NCBI GenBank assembly: GCA_958450365.1
Contig: CAUEEP010000927.1
Coordinates: forward strand, 1,293,001-1,357,000
DNA from: Mesorhabditis belari
Lineage: Eukaryota > Nematoda > Chromadorea > Rhabditida > Rhabditidae
Length of the DNA: 64,000 bases
Reading direction: 5' to 3'
Shown: positions 1-11,300 of the stretch, in pieces
Layout: each line of letters opens with the position of its first letter
How positions within the stretch are numbered: the stretch's first letter is position 1
Made by a program: the position numbers and the translations under genes
The notes under the pieces: generated by a model
What the model saw: the letters and a program-made list of their open reading frames with translations, nothing else
Database searches by the model: none
What the model was told of the DNA's origin: nothing

Positions 1-4
1 AATT

Positions 5-597
5 CGTCCGATTTTGGTATCATTCAATGAGGAATTACAATGCTCATCAGGGAATCTTCCCAAGTTACCCGCGAGTTACAATATGAGGTAGGTGCAAAAA
101 GAAAGGCCTGAAAATGTACGTTCAGAAACCGTTTTCAAAAAGCGCTAATCGGCAAAACGCACAAAGTTACAGCCATTTGAATCTCGAAAAAATGAAGGAT
201 TTTCTCGAATTTCTGGCACACTGATTTTTGCCGGCGAAAAGGCTTTCCTTTCGCCCGGCGAAAAGGCTTTTACTGCTATCGGATCCGAACCAAGATCAAC
301 CAAGATGCCTGCGCTCGGAACTCTTTGATCTTGGTGCGGATCCGCTAGTAGTAAAAGCCTTTCCGCCGGGCGAAAGGAAAGCCTTTCTTCCGGCCTTTCC
401 GCTTTCCGCCTTCATTTTTTCGAAATTCAAGTAGCTATAACTTTGTGCGTTTTGCCGATTAGCGCTTTTTGAAAACGGTTTCTGAACGTACATTTTCAGG
501 CCTTTCTTTTTGCACCTACCTCATATTGTAACTCGCAGGTAACTTGGGAAGGTTCCCTGGTCAGTCAATGATACCAAAAACGCGCTGATCGAATGTA
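5..597. mobile_element. Foldback element (long inverted repeat, ~290-bp arms)
   Basis: The left half (about 5-290) reads as an imperfect reverse complement of the right half (about 310-597). For example, ggtatcattcaatg near 17 pairs with a cattgatacc-type block near 570, and the gcgaaaggctttcc motifs face each other around a centre near 305. No transposase ORF is present, so it is best described as a foldback MITE. It lies downstream of the TM6 exon of the minus-strand GPCR, probably in the intron before a TM7 exon outside the window. Confidence 0.8.
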
Positions 598-701
598 AAC
601 TAACGGTTTGGTACTTTTTAGAAAACGTATTACTCGAGAGGAACACACTCTACAATAGATTATTAGTGTAGAATTTGAAATTTATCCATTATCTTCCTTA
701 C

Positions 702-3700
702 TCAATAGATTCGGTGCATTCGCTTGCAGAATGTTCACCATACAAAACGGTGCCCACAAGAAGAAATTGCAGGCAATGATCGTAAGCGTTAAACGAACGG
801 TTTGTATTCGTTTTCGATCGAATTCTAAAAGAAACTTATTTAAGCAAATAATAATTACCGTATTTTCTGTAATAGTAGTGCGCACTACTATTTTTTCAAT
901 TCCCCTCCAGCCCCCTATAAATAAAATTATAGTAGATACAGACTAAGCTAAACTAAGAAAGACATAGTTTTAGCCTTTGTTTAGTCAAGTGCTTAAATGT
1001 GCGGTGGGTAAGACCCATAAGTACCAAAAGAAAAAGTAGCAATATGTCAATAAGTTAATTACAAGCACAATATGTTAGTCAGTACTATTAGGTTGATGCA
1101 TAAGTGTTTTTGTTCCTTTTCGTCTGCCGTTTCAAGCCAACAAATGCACGAATTAAACTACGGTTGATTTCATTAGAAAAACCAATTATTTTTCTGCAAA
1201 ATAACATTAAAACGGGTTTAAAAATATTTAATGCCTGGATTTTCTTGAGAGTATGAAGTCGGGTAGTCAAAAAGGGCTAACTCGATGATGCGGTTTAGAC
1301 ACCTTAGCTAAAGAAAACCTATCTTCGTGTCAATAGATAAAAGATAGAGAAAAAAACGTTTGATATTTCGCCAAAATTTCAGAGAAATTCATTCAGCCAA
1401 TTTTTCCGTAGAGTTTTTTATAGATTTTTACGAAAAAGGCGTTTTTCACTCTCGAATTTGCTTGAAAGTGAACCGAAATTCATTTAAAAAGATGCAAATT
1501 GAACAAAAAAACACTTTTTTTATAGAGCAAACTATAGATTAATTCGTGAATTTGTTACTTTTTAACAGAAGTACGAAAAAAACGAAAAGACTTATGCATC
1601 AACCTAATAAATAAATAGTCACAATCTCATAATAGCATCTCATTTAGCTACCAGTATGCTTTTAAAACAAAGGTAGTCAAAGTGAACAACAACAGAGCAA
1701 ATTTTAGCAGGGTGCACTACTATTTTTTCAACCCCCCTCCTGCCAAAACACTACTATTACAGAAAATACGGTATTAATTTTAAAGAATTCAATTAAAAAC
1801 CTGATGTTTGTCGCCGAATTCCCGAGGATTTATGTCTCAACTTTTCCACATAGCTTTGCGTTTCGACGCTGAAAATATTTGTAAATTGTTTTAAAGAGAT
1901 TAATACCGTAAATGCTTTGTATTAGAAGATAAGGTTTATTAGCTTTTCTCAGTCATTTAAAAACCATTTTTTAGTTAAAAGTCTATTTTTCAATCCCAAA
2001 AAACAATGAAAAGAAAAATCGACTGATTCAAAAAGTAGATAAGGGATCATATGAATCAAAAATTTAGAATTTGTTTAAAACTATTTTAAATGATTACCCT
2101 TTATCCAAAACGTACAAAAAAACGGGGGTGGGACAAATGCGACCTTTTTTTTGCGCACCTGGACATTTGCGCACCTTTTTTTTGCTGGAAAAGGCCTTAG
2201 GAAAGGTCGTAAAGCTTCAAAAATGTTTTCATACAAGGGAATCGTATACGTAGATTCCGAATTTCGACAAATCAGACCTCGCTGACACGTCAAATTTGGG
2301 CTAAAAGGCAAAAACTACGCAACTTAACGCTTTTCCGCAGTTTTTGCCTTTTAGCCCAAATTTGACGTGTCAGCGAGGTCTGATTTGTCGAAATTCGGAA
2401 TCTACGCATACGATTCCCTTATATGGAAATATTTTCGAAGCTCTACGGCCTTGCCTAAAGCCTTTTCCAGCAAAAAAAAAGGTGCGCAAAAAAAGGTCGC
2501 ATTTGTTCCACCCCCAAAAAAACACGTTTAAAAGTAACACAAGAAAATAATTTTACTTTTAAACACATTTAAAAGTAAATTTATTTCCTTACCCCTTTGA
2601 ATCTTCAAAAAAATCCATTTGAGTAATCTTTATGATTTGTTTTTTAAAAATAATGTTTTAAATTGTACTGCCGATAAAATATTATTAGGTTGTCCAATAA
2701 GTAATGCGTGTTTTGACACGATTTTCAAAATATCACAAAATTAACAAAAGAGAACTTTATTAATCGATATATTCTCCACAACAATCAACAACATTTCTCC
2801 ATCGTCCGAGCAAAGAGTGAAGTCCGTCATAATAGAATGAAGCTGGTTTCGATGAGAAGAAATCGTCGAGCCATTTTTGCACCTCGTCAACACTTTTGAC
2901 TCGTTTCCGTCCGCAAATCGTTTAAACCAGCGCTGGCACTGGCTGATTGAAATTGAATCCTCTCCAAATGCGGCACAGATAGTTCGATGGCAATCCGCTG
3001 CAGTTTTAACTCGTTTGAAATCATACAGCATTGATGCGCGGACAACAAACTTTTTGTCTTTCATCTGCAAAACAACATATCTATTATAAAACAAAGGCAA
3101 ATGAATAAAATAATATATAAAAATAAACACAAGATGCTGATGATTAAAAAGAGCATATATTTGCTCGAAGCGATTTCGCAATAGTTTCGAAATAAGTAAC
3201 ACGCATTACTTATTGGACAACCTAATAGTAAGTTTTAAGCCTAGATCTATCCATAGAATCCCCAAAACAAGGTCTAAATTCAAGATTTCGAGGGATTTCA
3301 TTCTAATCCAGCATTTACGGTTATAAACAATCACCAACTTGTCACAAACATTCAGCTTTGTCGTTGTCAAGTCAAGTGTCGGTTTCGAATTGTGCGACAT
3401 CCAGACAGCTTTACAAACAAAGTAATAAAAGAGGCCAGCCATCGTCGACGGGAGCAACCAGGCGATTGTGTTAAAGACTGAATAAAGCTTTATGTCTTTG
3501 TATTTACAATTCTCCTTAATTCCCAAGATCAACGTGTTGTTGTCTATGACTTAAACCCGGCAGTCATTCTCTTTTCTCTCTTTCCCATTCTCTTTTCCAA
3601 AATTCTCCATTTGACTTTTCATTAAACCCATTTGGAGTCAAAAAAGGAGTCATTTTAAAAGAAAAAAAAAAGAAGCATTGAGTAAATAAGAATATCGATT

Positions 3701-6700
3701 TTCTTTAAAAACCAACCAATAACATAAATGCTTTTGAAAATTTGATTATCCCGTCGATAGAAGGTCACACATTGCTCGACTCTAAAGATCAACCTTTAAA
3801 AAGTTACTATATTCTTCAAAAATTGGACAAAATCTCATGATTTATATGGTTGTTATAAAATTTGGATTACTTGGGAAAAGTCTCCTCTTTCCTCCAGATG
3901 AACGCTTGTGGCAGTGAGCAGAGAAGAGCCAAACCCCAAGCGAACATCGCCAAATAAGTCGGGATTCTGTATCGACTTCGACGGAAATGAGCCAATGGAC
4001 GACATATTGCCTAAAGGGAATTTAAACAAGGGAATGTTCTTGTTTCTGGAGTGGAGAATTGACTCGAAATCAAGTGCATCTTATAGAATCGACATGCTGA
4101 TTTCGAATCTCCAAAAACTAGCTGCAAACTCGCACGCAAACTCGAGAAATTTGGCATAGAAACATCGCTCAAGTTTCTCTTTATGGTGCTTCTTACAGAC
4201 TATTTATGACACGGCCACAAGAGACATTTCAACAGCTTCTCTGGTATAGTGGATAGTGTGTTAGTCTACAGAGCGCAGAGAGCTTTTTTGGCTGGGGTTC
4301 GAACCCCCCTGACCGATTTTTTGGTTCTCGGCTTGGGTTCGAATCCTTCCCTGACCGATTTTTTGGTTCTCAGCTTGCGTTCGAACCCCCTGATCGATTT
4401 TCTGATTCTCGGCTTGGGTTCGAATGCTTCCCTGGCCGATTTTTTGGTTCTCGGCTTGGGTTCGAATCCTTCTCTGGTCAGTTTTTTGGTTCTCAGCTTG
4501 CGTTCAAATCCTCCCTGGACCAAATTCCTTTTTTGACTCATTCTGACGATTTTTGAAGAAATCTGGCATAGAAAATTCACCTAGATTTTGGATTTAAATT
4601 TCCTTATGGCCGCATAAAGAGTCTGAGTTGCTTCTCAACTTCCCATTGTAGGCTAGCTTTATGAAATTTCTTACTTGATATCGATCAGCACTGATGGCAA
4701 CGAGAAGGAATGGACTTGCGTACAAAGGTACCATTTGAGCGTATCGAACAAGCTGAAATTTGAGGTGATTGTAATGAGATTTAGCATGTTTTTTTAACAA
4801 TTTATGGCACTGAACATCAAATTTTATTGACAAGATAGTTATTTAAAAGAGTTTTCACATTCTTTTACTTTAAAAATTCGTTTAACAATTAATATTATAG
4901 TTGATCGTTTAATTATTATGAGTTTATATAAAAATATCTTTTGATAAATATATCTGTTTAAGAATTTTAGTAATTTTAGTAGATAGGTTTAGAAAAATTT
5001 GAGTTTTCTTTGATAGACTCAACTTTATAAAGATAAGGTTTAGATTTAAATGTTTGACTGAAGTGGAGAAGTGAAGACAATAGATCTACAATAGCTCTAC
5101 AATAGCTCTACAATAGATCTACAATAGATCTACAATAGATCTACAATAGCTCTACAATAGACAATAGATTGCCCAAGTGTCATTGATAAGTTTTCAAAAT
5201 ATTACTTACTTTACACAACCATCCAGGCCCGATGAAATGTGGATAGTGAAATAATAAGAGAATCTCGGTGCCCAAACTGCACACAGCAAAGAGAAGATCA
5301 GCCGCACATGTGTGTAGTAAAAGAAGCTAAATAAAGTTTACAAATTTCCCTCTATTTCTTAGTTTCTTACGATTTTGTAGTTCTCATTTATCTTTTTATA
5401 TTTGTTATTTTATGGAACGGATTTATTTCATTCATTTCATTCATTGTCGTCTATTGGTGAAGAAGAATATATATACCGTATTCTCTCTAATAGTAGTGCA
5501 CTCTTTAATAGTAGTGCACTCTTTAATAGTAGTGCACTCTTTGATAGTAATGCGGTCCAGGAGGGGGTTGAAAAAATAGTAGTGCGCACTACTATTAGAG
5601 AGAATACGGTATATGTTATGTCCGATTTAGATTTTCGTCCGATTTAGACTCAATCTAAATCAGACGTCCGATTTAGATTATGAAATCCTTCAGCAAACAC
5701 ACCGAAACCTCGGTCATGCTGGCATTGGATTGATGTGGCAACATCTTAGGATTTACTACGGGATATCAAAGTTCGTTTTTGAAACATTGTACAAAAAATT
5801 GCAGTTGTTGCAGTCTAATTTAAGTTGATTATGTATTGTTCAATTTTGTTGTTTTTGCATCTTTTGTTGTTTGTTCTAAAAATAAACTTCTTTACAATTC
5901 ACAACCGATAAAAAAATTCTGAAAACTTCTGTAAAACATAAACAAACAACTGAGTCTAAATCGGACATAACATATTAGGTTGTCCAGTTATGAATGCGCG
6001 CCTGCTCTTGAACAGCGTACCTTAGGGATATACAATTTTATCAAACCCTATTCTCTATATGTTGTTCAAGATTTCTTATTTATTACAACTTTTCGTGTTT
6101 TTGACGTTAAACTAATTCATTTTTGATTTAATTTCCGTGTTTAAATGACCGAGACGAAGTTTCGTCTTCGTGCCAGTCTTTGTTATGACTTCAAATTGGG
6201 CAAAAATGCCGTTGAATCCCATCGAGATCTCTGCAAAGTATTTGGCGAAGATGCTATTTCGGTCGCCGATGGTTTCAACGATTTCGAGAAGGAAATGAAT
6301 CTTTGGAAGACGAAGACCACCAACGACGACCTCCTGCGATCGATAATGCACTACTGAAGCAGGCGATAGAAATGGATCCTCGACAAACGACGCATGAACT
6401 TGCAGAAATATTTAGAGTAAGCCCTCAAAAAATTTCCAAGCATTTAAATCAATTGGGGAAAACAAGCCGACAAGGGAAATGGGTTCCTCATCTTCTCAGC
6501 AATGCCAATAAAGCTACTCGTGTCACTATGGCGGGTATTCTTCTTCGTTTGGCAAAAAATACTCGGTTTTACGATGAAATCCTTACTTGCGATGAAAAAT
6601 GGATTCAATATGATAATTCTACACGAAAACGGCAAAGGCTAGAACCTGGTGTGGAGCCAATACCAACACCAAAACCCGACTTCCTTGACAAGAAAGTAAT

Positions 6701-8151
6701 GCCTACTGTCTGGTGGAATTCCCAAGGCATTGGGTATTTTGAGCTGCTTAAACCTGGGCAAACAATCACGGGTGAAACGTATGCACAACAATTGGAACGA
6801 GTGAACAATGTATTGCTACAAAAAGGCCTTGATCCTTCAAACATAAAGTTCATTCAAGATAACGCCCGTCCACACGTTGCAAAGATTGTTCAGGAAAAAC
6901 TCGAAGAGTTGGGCTGGGAAACTCTCCCGCATCCGCCATATTCTCCGGATATTTCTCCTTCGGATTACCATTTATTTCGCTCAATGCGAAGCCACTTGGC
7001 CGGAAACAAGTTCAAAGAAGTTCAAGAGGTCGAAAAATGGATAGCCGACTTCTTTGCCTCAAAACAAGCCAATTTTTACGCGGAGGGAATTCATTTTTTG
7101 CATGGAAGATGGAAACAAATAATGTTAACAAATGGTGAATATATTGTTGATTGAGCTGTTAAACTGTTGGTTTTAAAATAAAGAGTTGTTATCTTAAAAA
7201 CGCGCATTTATAACTGGACAACCTAATATATATATATTCTTCTACACCAATAGACGACAAAGTATCTATACATATATTTATATATAGATACTTTATTTAG
7301 AACCTGAAATAAAGTGCTCTAGATTTAAGATTAATACACATGAATTCATACACATAACACGAAAAGGGCCGATAAAAAGCAACACGCTATACAATGTAAT
7401 ATATGTAGTATATGGGTAGCACAGGTAACGTCAAGAATCCACTACAGCTTCAAGATCAAGATCATCTACAGATAATTGAAAGGTTTCGAGACTATTGGAC
7501 TCTCTCAAAACTCTGGGGAGTCGATTCCAAGGTCCCAGGTCCAAATTCTGGCAGTTCTTATTGGAAAAGAGTTATAAACAAAATTATTGGAGGTGACTGG
7601 AATTTCTAAAACGAAAGAGCTTCTCCTTGAATTAACCGTGGGATTAACTTTGAATAAATCTCGAAAAAGAGGGATAGGTTGCCTGTCCTTTACAATTTTC
7701 AAACACTCTATTAAAACCGTGACCAAGCGGCGGTGTCTAAGAGATTTAAGATCAAAAATTTTGAGTCTATCTGTGTATACAAGAAAAGTTTATTTGAAAA
7801 GTTCGAAATCTTAGTAAAAAGTACACTTTAACTTAAGTATTTGAGCAAATTGAATTTGAGTGAAAATAAAGTACATAAAAGGTTTTGTCTACTTTATACC
7901 TAACACATTAAACTGTACTTTGAATCGAAAGAGGCTCAGTTTAACACTTTTCAACTCTAGAACTTTATTTTCACAAGCAAGCAATGCCTTGTCTAATAAA
8001 TTGATCTTTCCTTAACGTTTTCACAAACCTGAACCGGTGAAACCCTTCTCCGGATGGCTTTATTCCCACGCCAGATGACGAAAATCATGAAAAGATTTCC
8101 GGCAATGGCCAAACTCATCGTGATTGTCATATGCACCACAATGAAAAAAAC
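702..8151 (-). CDS. Class A peptide GPCR, vasopressin/oxytocin (nematocin) receptor-like; partial, TM1-TM6
   Basis: This is a seven-transmembrane receptor for a secreted neuropeptide, acting at the plasma membrane through G proteins. Exons on the minus strand are 8151-8029 (TM1, with the GN motif and ending RRRVSPVQ), 5326-5210 (TM2, HTCAADLLFAV, then GPGWLCK), 4752-4675 (TM3, LVAISADRYQ), 4010-3871 (AICRPL, TM4 and SLPQAFIW), 3781-3717 (second extracellular loop, VEQCVTFY), 3543-3319 (TM5, ending FVCKAVW) and 824-702 (TM6, FFLWAPF). All intron phases match across these joins. The loop cysteines (WLCK and EQCV) can form the usual disulfide. The vasopressin/oxytocin/GnRH-receptor superfamily call rests on DRYxAICRPL, SxPQ and the KxxTVRLT/WAPF motif of TM6. 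The N-terminal exon was not found and TM7 should lie left of position 1. The 3717 donor and the long second loop are the least certain joins. Introns are packed with mobile elements but no frame break is seen. Confidence 0.85.
856..1773. mobile_element. Palindromic MITE of the taccgtattt..aatagtagtgc family, split by a nested element
   Basis: Both ends carry the inverted repeat taccgtattttctgtaata / tattacagaaaatacggta, followed by agtagtgc and ccccctcc-type sequence. The interior is interrupted by a second MITE at 1088-1607. At least eight further copies or fragments of the family occur in this window. There is no coding capacity. Confidence 0.8.
1088..1607. mobile_element. Mariner-like MITE (ttaggttgatgcataagt ends)
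   Basis: It is bounded by ttaggttgatgcataagt and its reverse complement acttatgcatcaacctaa, with TA on both sides as for mariner target duplications. A near-identical copy lies in the opposite orientation at 54925-55446, and a piece lies near 31245-31345. It carries no recognisable transposase and is nested inside the 856-1773 MITE, so it is the younger insertion. Confidence 0.8.
2106..2532. mobile_element. Foldback MITE with G/C-run ends
   Basis: This is a near-perfect hairpin with its centre near 2325. The block gcctaaaggcaaaa-like / ttttgccttttagcc and the longer arms tgacgtgtcagcgaggtctg and reverse complement face each other. The outer arms carry tgggacaaatgcgacctttt and its complement. 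No ORF of interest is present. It lies in the TM5-TM6 intron of the GPCR. Confidence 0.8.
2685..3225 (-). mobile_element. Internally deleted mariner (N- and C-terminal transposase remnants)
   Basis: Ends ttaggttgtccaataagtaa and the reverse complement ttacttattggacaacctaa are flanked by TA. On the minus strand an N-terminal helix-turn-helix segment (VVRASMLYDFKRVKTAADC, then SQCQRWFKRF) at roughly 3090-2900 runs directly into the transposase C-terminus read in another frame (VQKWLDDFFSSKPASFYYDG, then GRWRNVVDCCGEYID and stop). The catalytic core between them is missing, so the element is non-autonomous. Its TIRs differ from those of the mariners at 5975 and 44121, so it is a separate family. 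Confidence 0.85.
4228..4520 (+). repeat. tRNA-like sequence followed by an array of T-arm-derived repeats
   Basis: The segment starting near 4228 has a D-arm-like tagtggatagtgt and a perfect T-arm ggggttcgaacccc at about 4295-4308. A unit of about 42-44 bp then repeats about five times, each with gggttcgaatcc-type B-box sequence and gaccgattttttggttctc. The anticodon arm of the first unit is not convincing, so this is a tRNA pseudogene or tRNA-derived repeat rather than a working tRNA. It lies in the TM3-TM4 intron of the GPCR. Open frames through it are repeat artefacts. Confidence 0.6.
5085..5165. repeat. Short tandem repeat, ~12 bp (tctacaatagct/a)
   Basis: About seven copies of ctacaatagatct / ctacaatagctct are found in the TM2-TM3 intron of the minus-strand GPCR. 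Confidence 0.85.
5474..5611. mobile_element. Short palindromic MITE (taccgtattctctctaat family)
   Basis: It starts taccgtattctctctaatag and ends with the reverse complement. Inside, the word tttaatagtagtgcactc is repeated three times on one arm, so the arms are unequal. There is no coding capacity. Confidence 0.85.
5614..5973. mobile_element. Small terminal-inverted-repeat element
   Basis: The ends tatgttatgtccgatttaga and the reverse complement tctaaatcggacataacata face each other, with an internal extra cgtccgatttaga. No transposase can be read. It sits between the 5474 MITE and the 5975 mariner, giving three elements side by side. Confidence 0.55.
5975..7226 (+). mobile_element. Mariner element, copy A (frameshifted transposase)
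   Basis: Ends ttaggttgtccagttatgaa / ttcataactggacaacctaa-type repeats are flanked by TA. The element is closely similar to the intact copy at 44121-45382 along its whole length. It lies in the TM1-TM2 intron of the GPCR, on the opposite strand. Confidence 0.95.
6145..7154 (+). pseudogene. Mariner transposase, broken by a ~10-bp deletion
   Basis: The frame opens at 6145 (MTETKFRLRASLCYDF), and about 10 bp present in the copy at 44291 (after gctatttcgg) are missing near 6259. This shifts the frame within the N-terminal helix-turn-helix domain. A second open frame from 6303 carries the rest: WVPHLLSN, the first catalytic Asp in LTCDEKW, the second in FIQDNARPH and the third in SPSDYHLF (D,D34D). 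The stop at 7152-7154 matches the intact copy. It cannot make a full transposase as it stands but could be mobilised in trans. Confidence 0.9.
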
Positions 8152-9270
8152 CTAAAATACTTGATCTTAAGATATGAATGGATTAACGAGATTCCCACTG
8201 TCCCTATCTACTATCTAGCGAAGCCACAGCCAAAGAAATGGGCTTGGCAAAAACAATTCTATAGTTTGCTCCTAAGTTTGCTCTTAAATAAGGCTTAAGA
8301 AAAAAAAATATCTCTACTTGTGGATGCATTTTGTGTTTGAGTTCGCTTCAAGTGGCGCGTCGAAGCCAATCTAGATCGAGATTAAGAACAATATTTAAAA
8401 ATTGAAAGAAAAAGAGAAGTATAAGATAGGTAAGACACAATAGGCGGAATAGAAAATATATTTGTGCAATAGAATGAGCTGCAATAGAATGAGCTATACT
8501 TGCCCTTTCAGCCATTCTTTGTGCTTTGACACCGTATTTCTGACGCACTCAACTACCACATTTCTTCGAATAGAAGACCGGGTAAAGAGTATCATCGCGT
8601 ACTCCTGCGTAGCAGCCCTTTTTAAAATTTCTTTTCTGCATAGAAGCTTTCAATCAAATGCTATAGAGCTGAAAAATGTCTCAAAAATCTGTTAGCTCAT
8701 GTGGTATTTTTGAGCCATTTTTCAGCTCTATAGCATTTGATTGAAAGCTTCTATGTAGAAAAGAAATTTTAAAAAGGGCTGCTACGCAGGAGTACGCGAT
8801 GATACTCTCTTTACCCGGTCTTCTATTCGAAGAAATACGGTATTCAGCTTTTCAGTGCATCAGAAAGAGTCTTTATGCTCATTTTGAGCATAAAGACTTA
8901 AGAAAAAAAGTATATAAAAAGAAAATTTCAAACAAGAGTTCGGTTAAACTTTAAAAAAAGTATCTAAGCTTCAACTTTTTTTACTTCTGCAAGTAGAATA
9001 TGGGAGTCGAGTTTGAAAAGATGAAAAAAGAAAGGGTAAAGGGTTTGGAGGGAGTGGTCATGAAAAGGAGAAACTGATCTAAAGAGGACTTGGTCTAAAG
9101 AAGGTAAAAAAAGAAGAGACATAACTCATCTCTCCAGTCATTAGTCCCTCCAGAACTCCCACCACCAAACAAGGAACCCCAAAAATGAACTTGGGCAAAT
9201 CGATTGCATTTACACGTGAATAGGGTTTAAATATAAACAAATTCCGTACTTATCGCTTTTAATATTTAAG
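8152..9270. other. Intron or 5' region of the GPCR; no confident exon
   Basis: Apart from the foldback at 8554-8842, this stretch shows no firm feature. A GC-richer patch at about 9125-9205 gives short open frames on the minus strand (for example one with GGGSSGGTNDWRDE) that could be part of the receptor's extracellular N-terminus. No donor gives the phase-0 join that the TM1 exon needs, so I do not call it. Confidence 0.3.
8554..8842. mobile_element. Foldback MITE, ~140-bp arms
   Basis: This is an almost perfect palindrome centred near 8697. It begins taccacatttcttcgaatag and ends ctattcgaagaaatacggta, and the arms include agtacgcgatgatact and aagcttctatgtagaa and their complements. The outer ends resemble those of the taccgtatttcctctaatag family. 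Confidence 0.85.
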
Positions 9271-9600
9271 GTAGACAAAGAAAATTGATTATTTAATTAA
9301 GTATGATCGGTTTTAAGAGCTTTACAGAGCTTTAACCAATCTGGAAACAATGTTTTGAATGACTAGGCTATTAGGTAGACAAAGAAAATTGATCATTTAA
9401 TTAAGTATGATCGGTTTTAAGAGCTTTACAGAGCTTTAACCAATGTTTTGGTTGGTTAAAACCAAAAACCAACCAAACAATGTTTTGAATGACTAGGCTA
9501 TTGAATTGTTTGAATCAAAATTAAATCAAAATTAAATCAAAGCTAAACCAAAACTAAATCTAAATTAAATCTAAATTAAATCTAAATTAAATCAAAATCC
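9271..9600. repeat. Tandem duplication (~100-bp unit) and aattaaatc-rich repeat
   Basis: The block ggtagacaaagaaaattgat ... gctttaaccaat is present at about 9270-9340 and again at about 9373-9444, each followed by caatgttttgaatgactagg. From about 9500 to 9600 the word aaattaaatc is repeated with small changes. No gene is seen. Confidence 0.75.
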
Positions 9601-9830
9601 AACTTTTTAAACCGATAAAGCTTCTAGAATAGAATTTTCGGAACAATTTCACATGAGGAAATTAAGGAGATTTCCGGTTGAACGATTGAATTTATGAAAA
9701 TAAAGTAGTTTACTACATTAGCTCTGTTTTTTTGTGTCTGTTTTACTAAATCACCTTTAAGTATCAATGTTAAATCTCAATTGTTGACGAGTAAGCGGCT
9801 TATTTTAGATTCAGTGAGGAGAGGAAATCA

Positions 9831-10077
9831 ATTAGAGAATGAAGAGCTTTTCGAGAACTGACCATCGAATGGAAATAAAGTCTTCACCAGGAAAAACAAA
9901 AAAATAGAGAATTTAGCCTTAGCTTTAGAAAATGAAAACTTTGGTTACAAAAAGAAAAGAAGAAAATGAAGAAGAGTAGGGTTTTCAATATAATGTGTAA
10001 GAGCAAGATTGTTTTTCCTGGTGAAGACTTTATTTCCATTCGATGGTCAGTTCTCGAAAAGCTCTTCATTCTCTAAT
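9831..10077. mobile_element. MITE with 67-bp terminal inverted repeats
   Basis: Arms at 9831-9897 and 10011-10077 are essentially exact reverse complements (attagagaatgaagagcttt / aaagctcttcattctctaat). The roughly 110-bp purine-rich centre is not coding. The open frames here are by-products of the arms. Confidence 0.9.
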
Positions 10078-10925
10078 TTTCTGTAATAAGCCAAGCCAAA
10101 ACCAAACGGATTTACAATTTAGCTTTGCTTGGCCTAACTGGAATTCGGTAAAACGATCAATTTGATTCAAATTTGGAATGCAATTTAACCTAAGAGTTTA
10201 CTAGAAGTACGAAAATTTATATAAACCAAAAGGTTTTATTATTAATGTGAAGGAAAAAGCGATATGCCTAAATTGTATTACAAGAAACTTTTTCCTTTGA
10301 CAACAATAAGTCAGTAAAGTGTGAGAATGTCCTGCTTGAACTGTTAATAAGCTGGGAAAAAACCTGAATCATTTTCATGGAAACGGCAAGATTTTCTTTT
10401 CATAAAAAGTTTCAAATTCAAATTCTATAAATTGAAAATAGTTGCTATATTCTTGAGTTTTTTTTTTGAAGTCGCAATCCCCGGAGACCCAATTAGAGTT
10501 CGTTAGAAAGCTTCTCTTTTTCATCCATTGTCCTTTGTACTGTTGCCAAAGTTGGCAACTATCTTGAAAAGAAAATAAAGGATAAGAATTGGGAAAATGA
10601 AAATCTTTCTGCAAGTAGTAAGCTGCTAAAAGCTGCTGCTATAGTAAGCTAAAAGCTGCTGCTATGAAGAGTTAAAATACTCTAGTTACCGATAAGTCTA
10701 CAAATTTTATATTTTTAAAGAATGAACCTTGGAAAGTAAGTTATCAACATTAATCTGTAAGGGGAAAAAGAAACGAAAAGACTTTTCAGAGAAACTGATA
10801 CTTTGACTTTGACTTTGACAACTTTGACTTGCTTGGAGCTCTTTTTAATCTACAATCCAATAGGTGATTAAAGCTAAAATCAAGTGAAACTTAAAGCTCA
10901 GAGAAAAAGGAGGAACTGAAAGCTT
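10078..10925. other. No gene seen
   Basis: This is AT-rich sequence without a convincing exon. A short duplication of taagctgctaaaagctgctgc-like words occurs near 10620-10665, and ctttgactttga repeats occur near 10800. Confidence 0.4.
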
Positions 10926-11300
10926 TAGAAAGAACTATTGAAAGCTTTAGAACGAACTATTGAAAGCTAAAGAACTATGGAAAGCTTTAGAACGAACTAT
11001 TGAAAGCTTTAGAAAGAACTATTGAAAGCTTTAGAAAGAACTATTGAAAGCTTTAGAAAGAACTATTGAAAGCTTTAGAAGAAACTATTGAAAGCTTTAG
11101 AAAGAACTATGGAAAGCTTTAGAACGAACTATTGAAAGCTTTAGAACGAACTATTGAAAGCTTTAGAAAGAACTATGGAAAGCTTTAGAAGAAACTATTG
11201 AAAGCTTTAGAAAGAACTATGGAAAGCTTTAAAACGAACTATTGAAAGCTTTAGAAGAAACTATGGAAAGCTTTAGAACGAACTATTGAAAGCTTTAAAA
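10926..11300. repeat. Minisatellite, ~22-bp unit
   Basis: About 17 copies of gaactattgaaagctttaga occur with variants (ggaaagctttagaac, gaaactattg). Confidence 0.95.

Noticed and set aside
4249..4580. Overlapping frames on both strands with RTKKSVREGFEPKP-type repeats
   Set aside because: They are artefacts of the tRNA-derived array in a GPCR intron.
9125..9205. GC-richer patch that might encode the N-terminus of the nematocin-like receptor
   Set aside because: No donor gives the phase 0 required by the TM1 exon, and two alternative frames look equally plausible.
10926..11300. Regular ~22-bp repeats considered as a CRISPR array
   Set aside because: Repeats are head to tail without unique spacers in a eukaryotic genome; it is a minisatellite. 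The same applies to the other arrays in the window.
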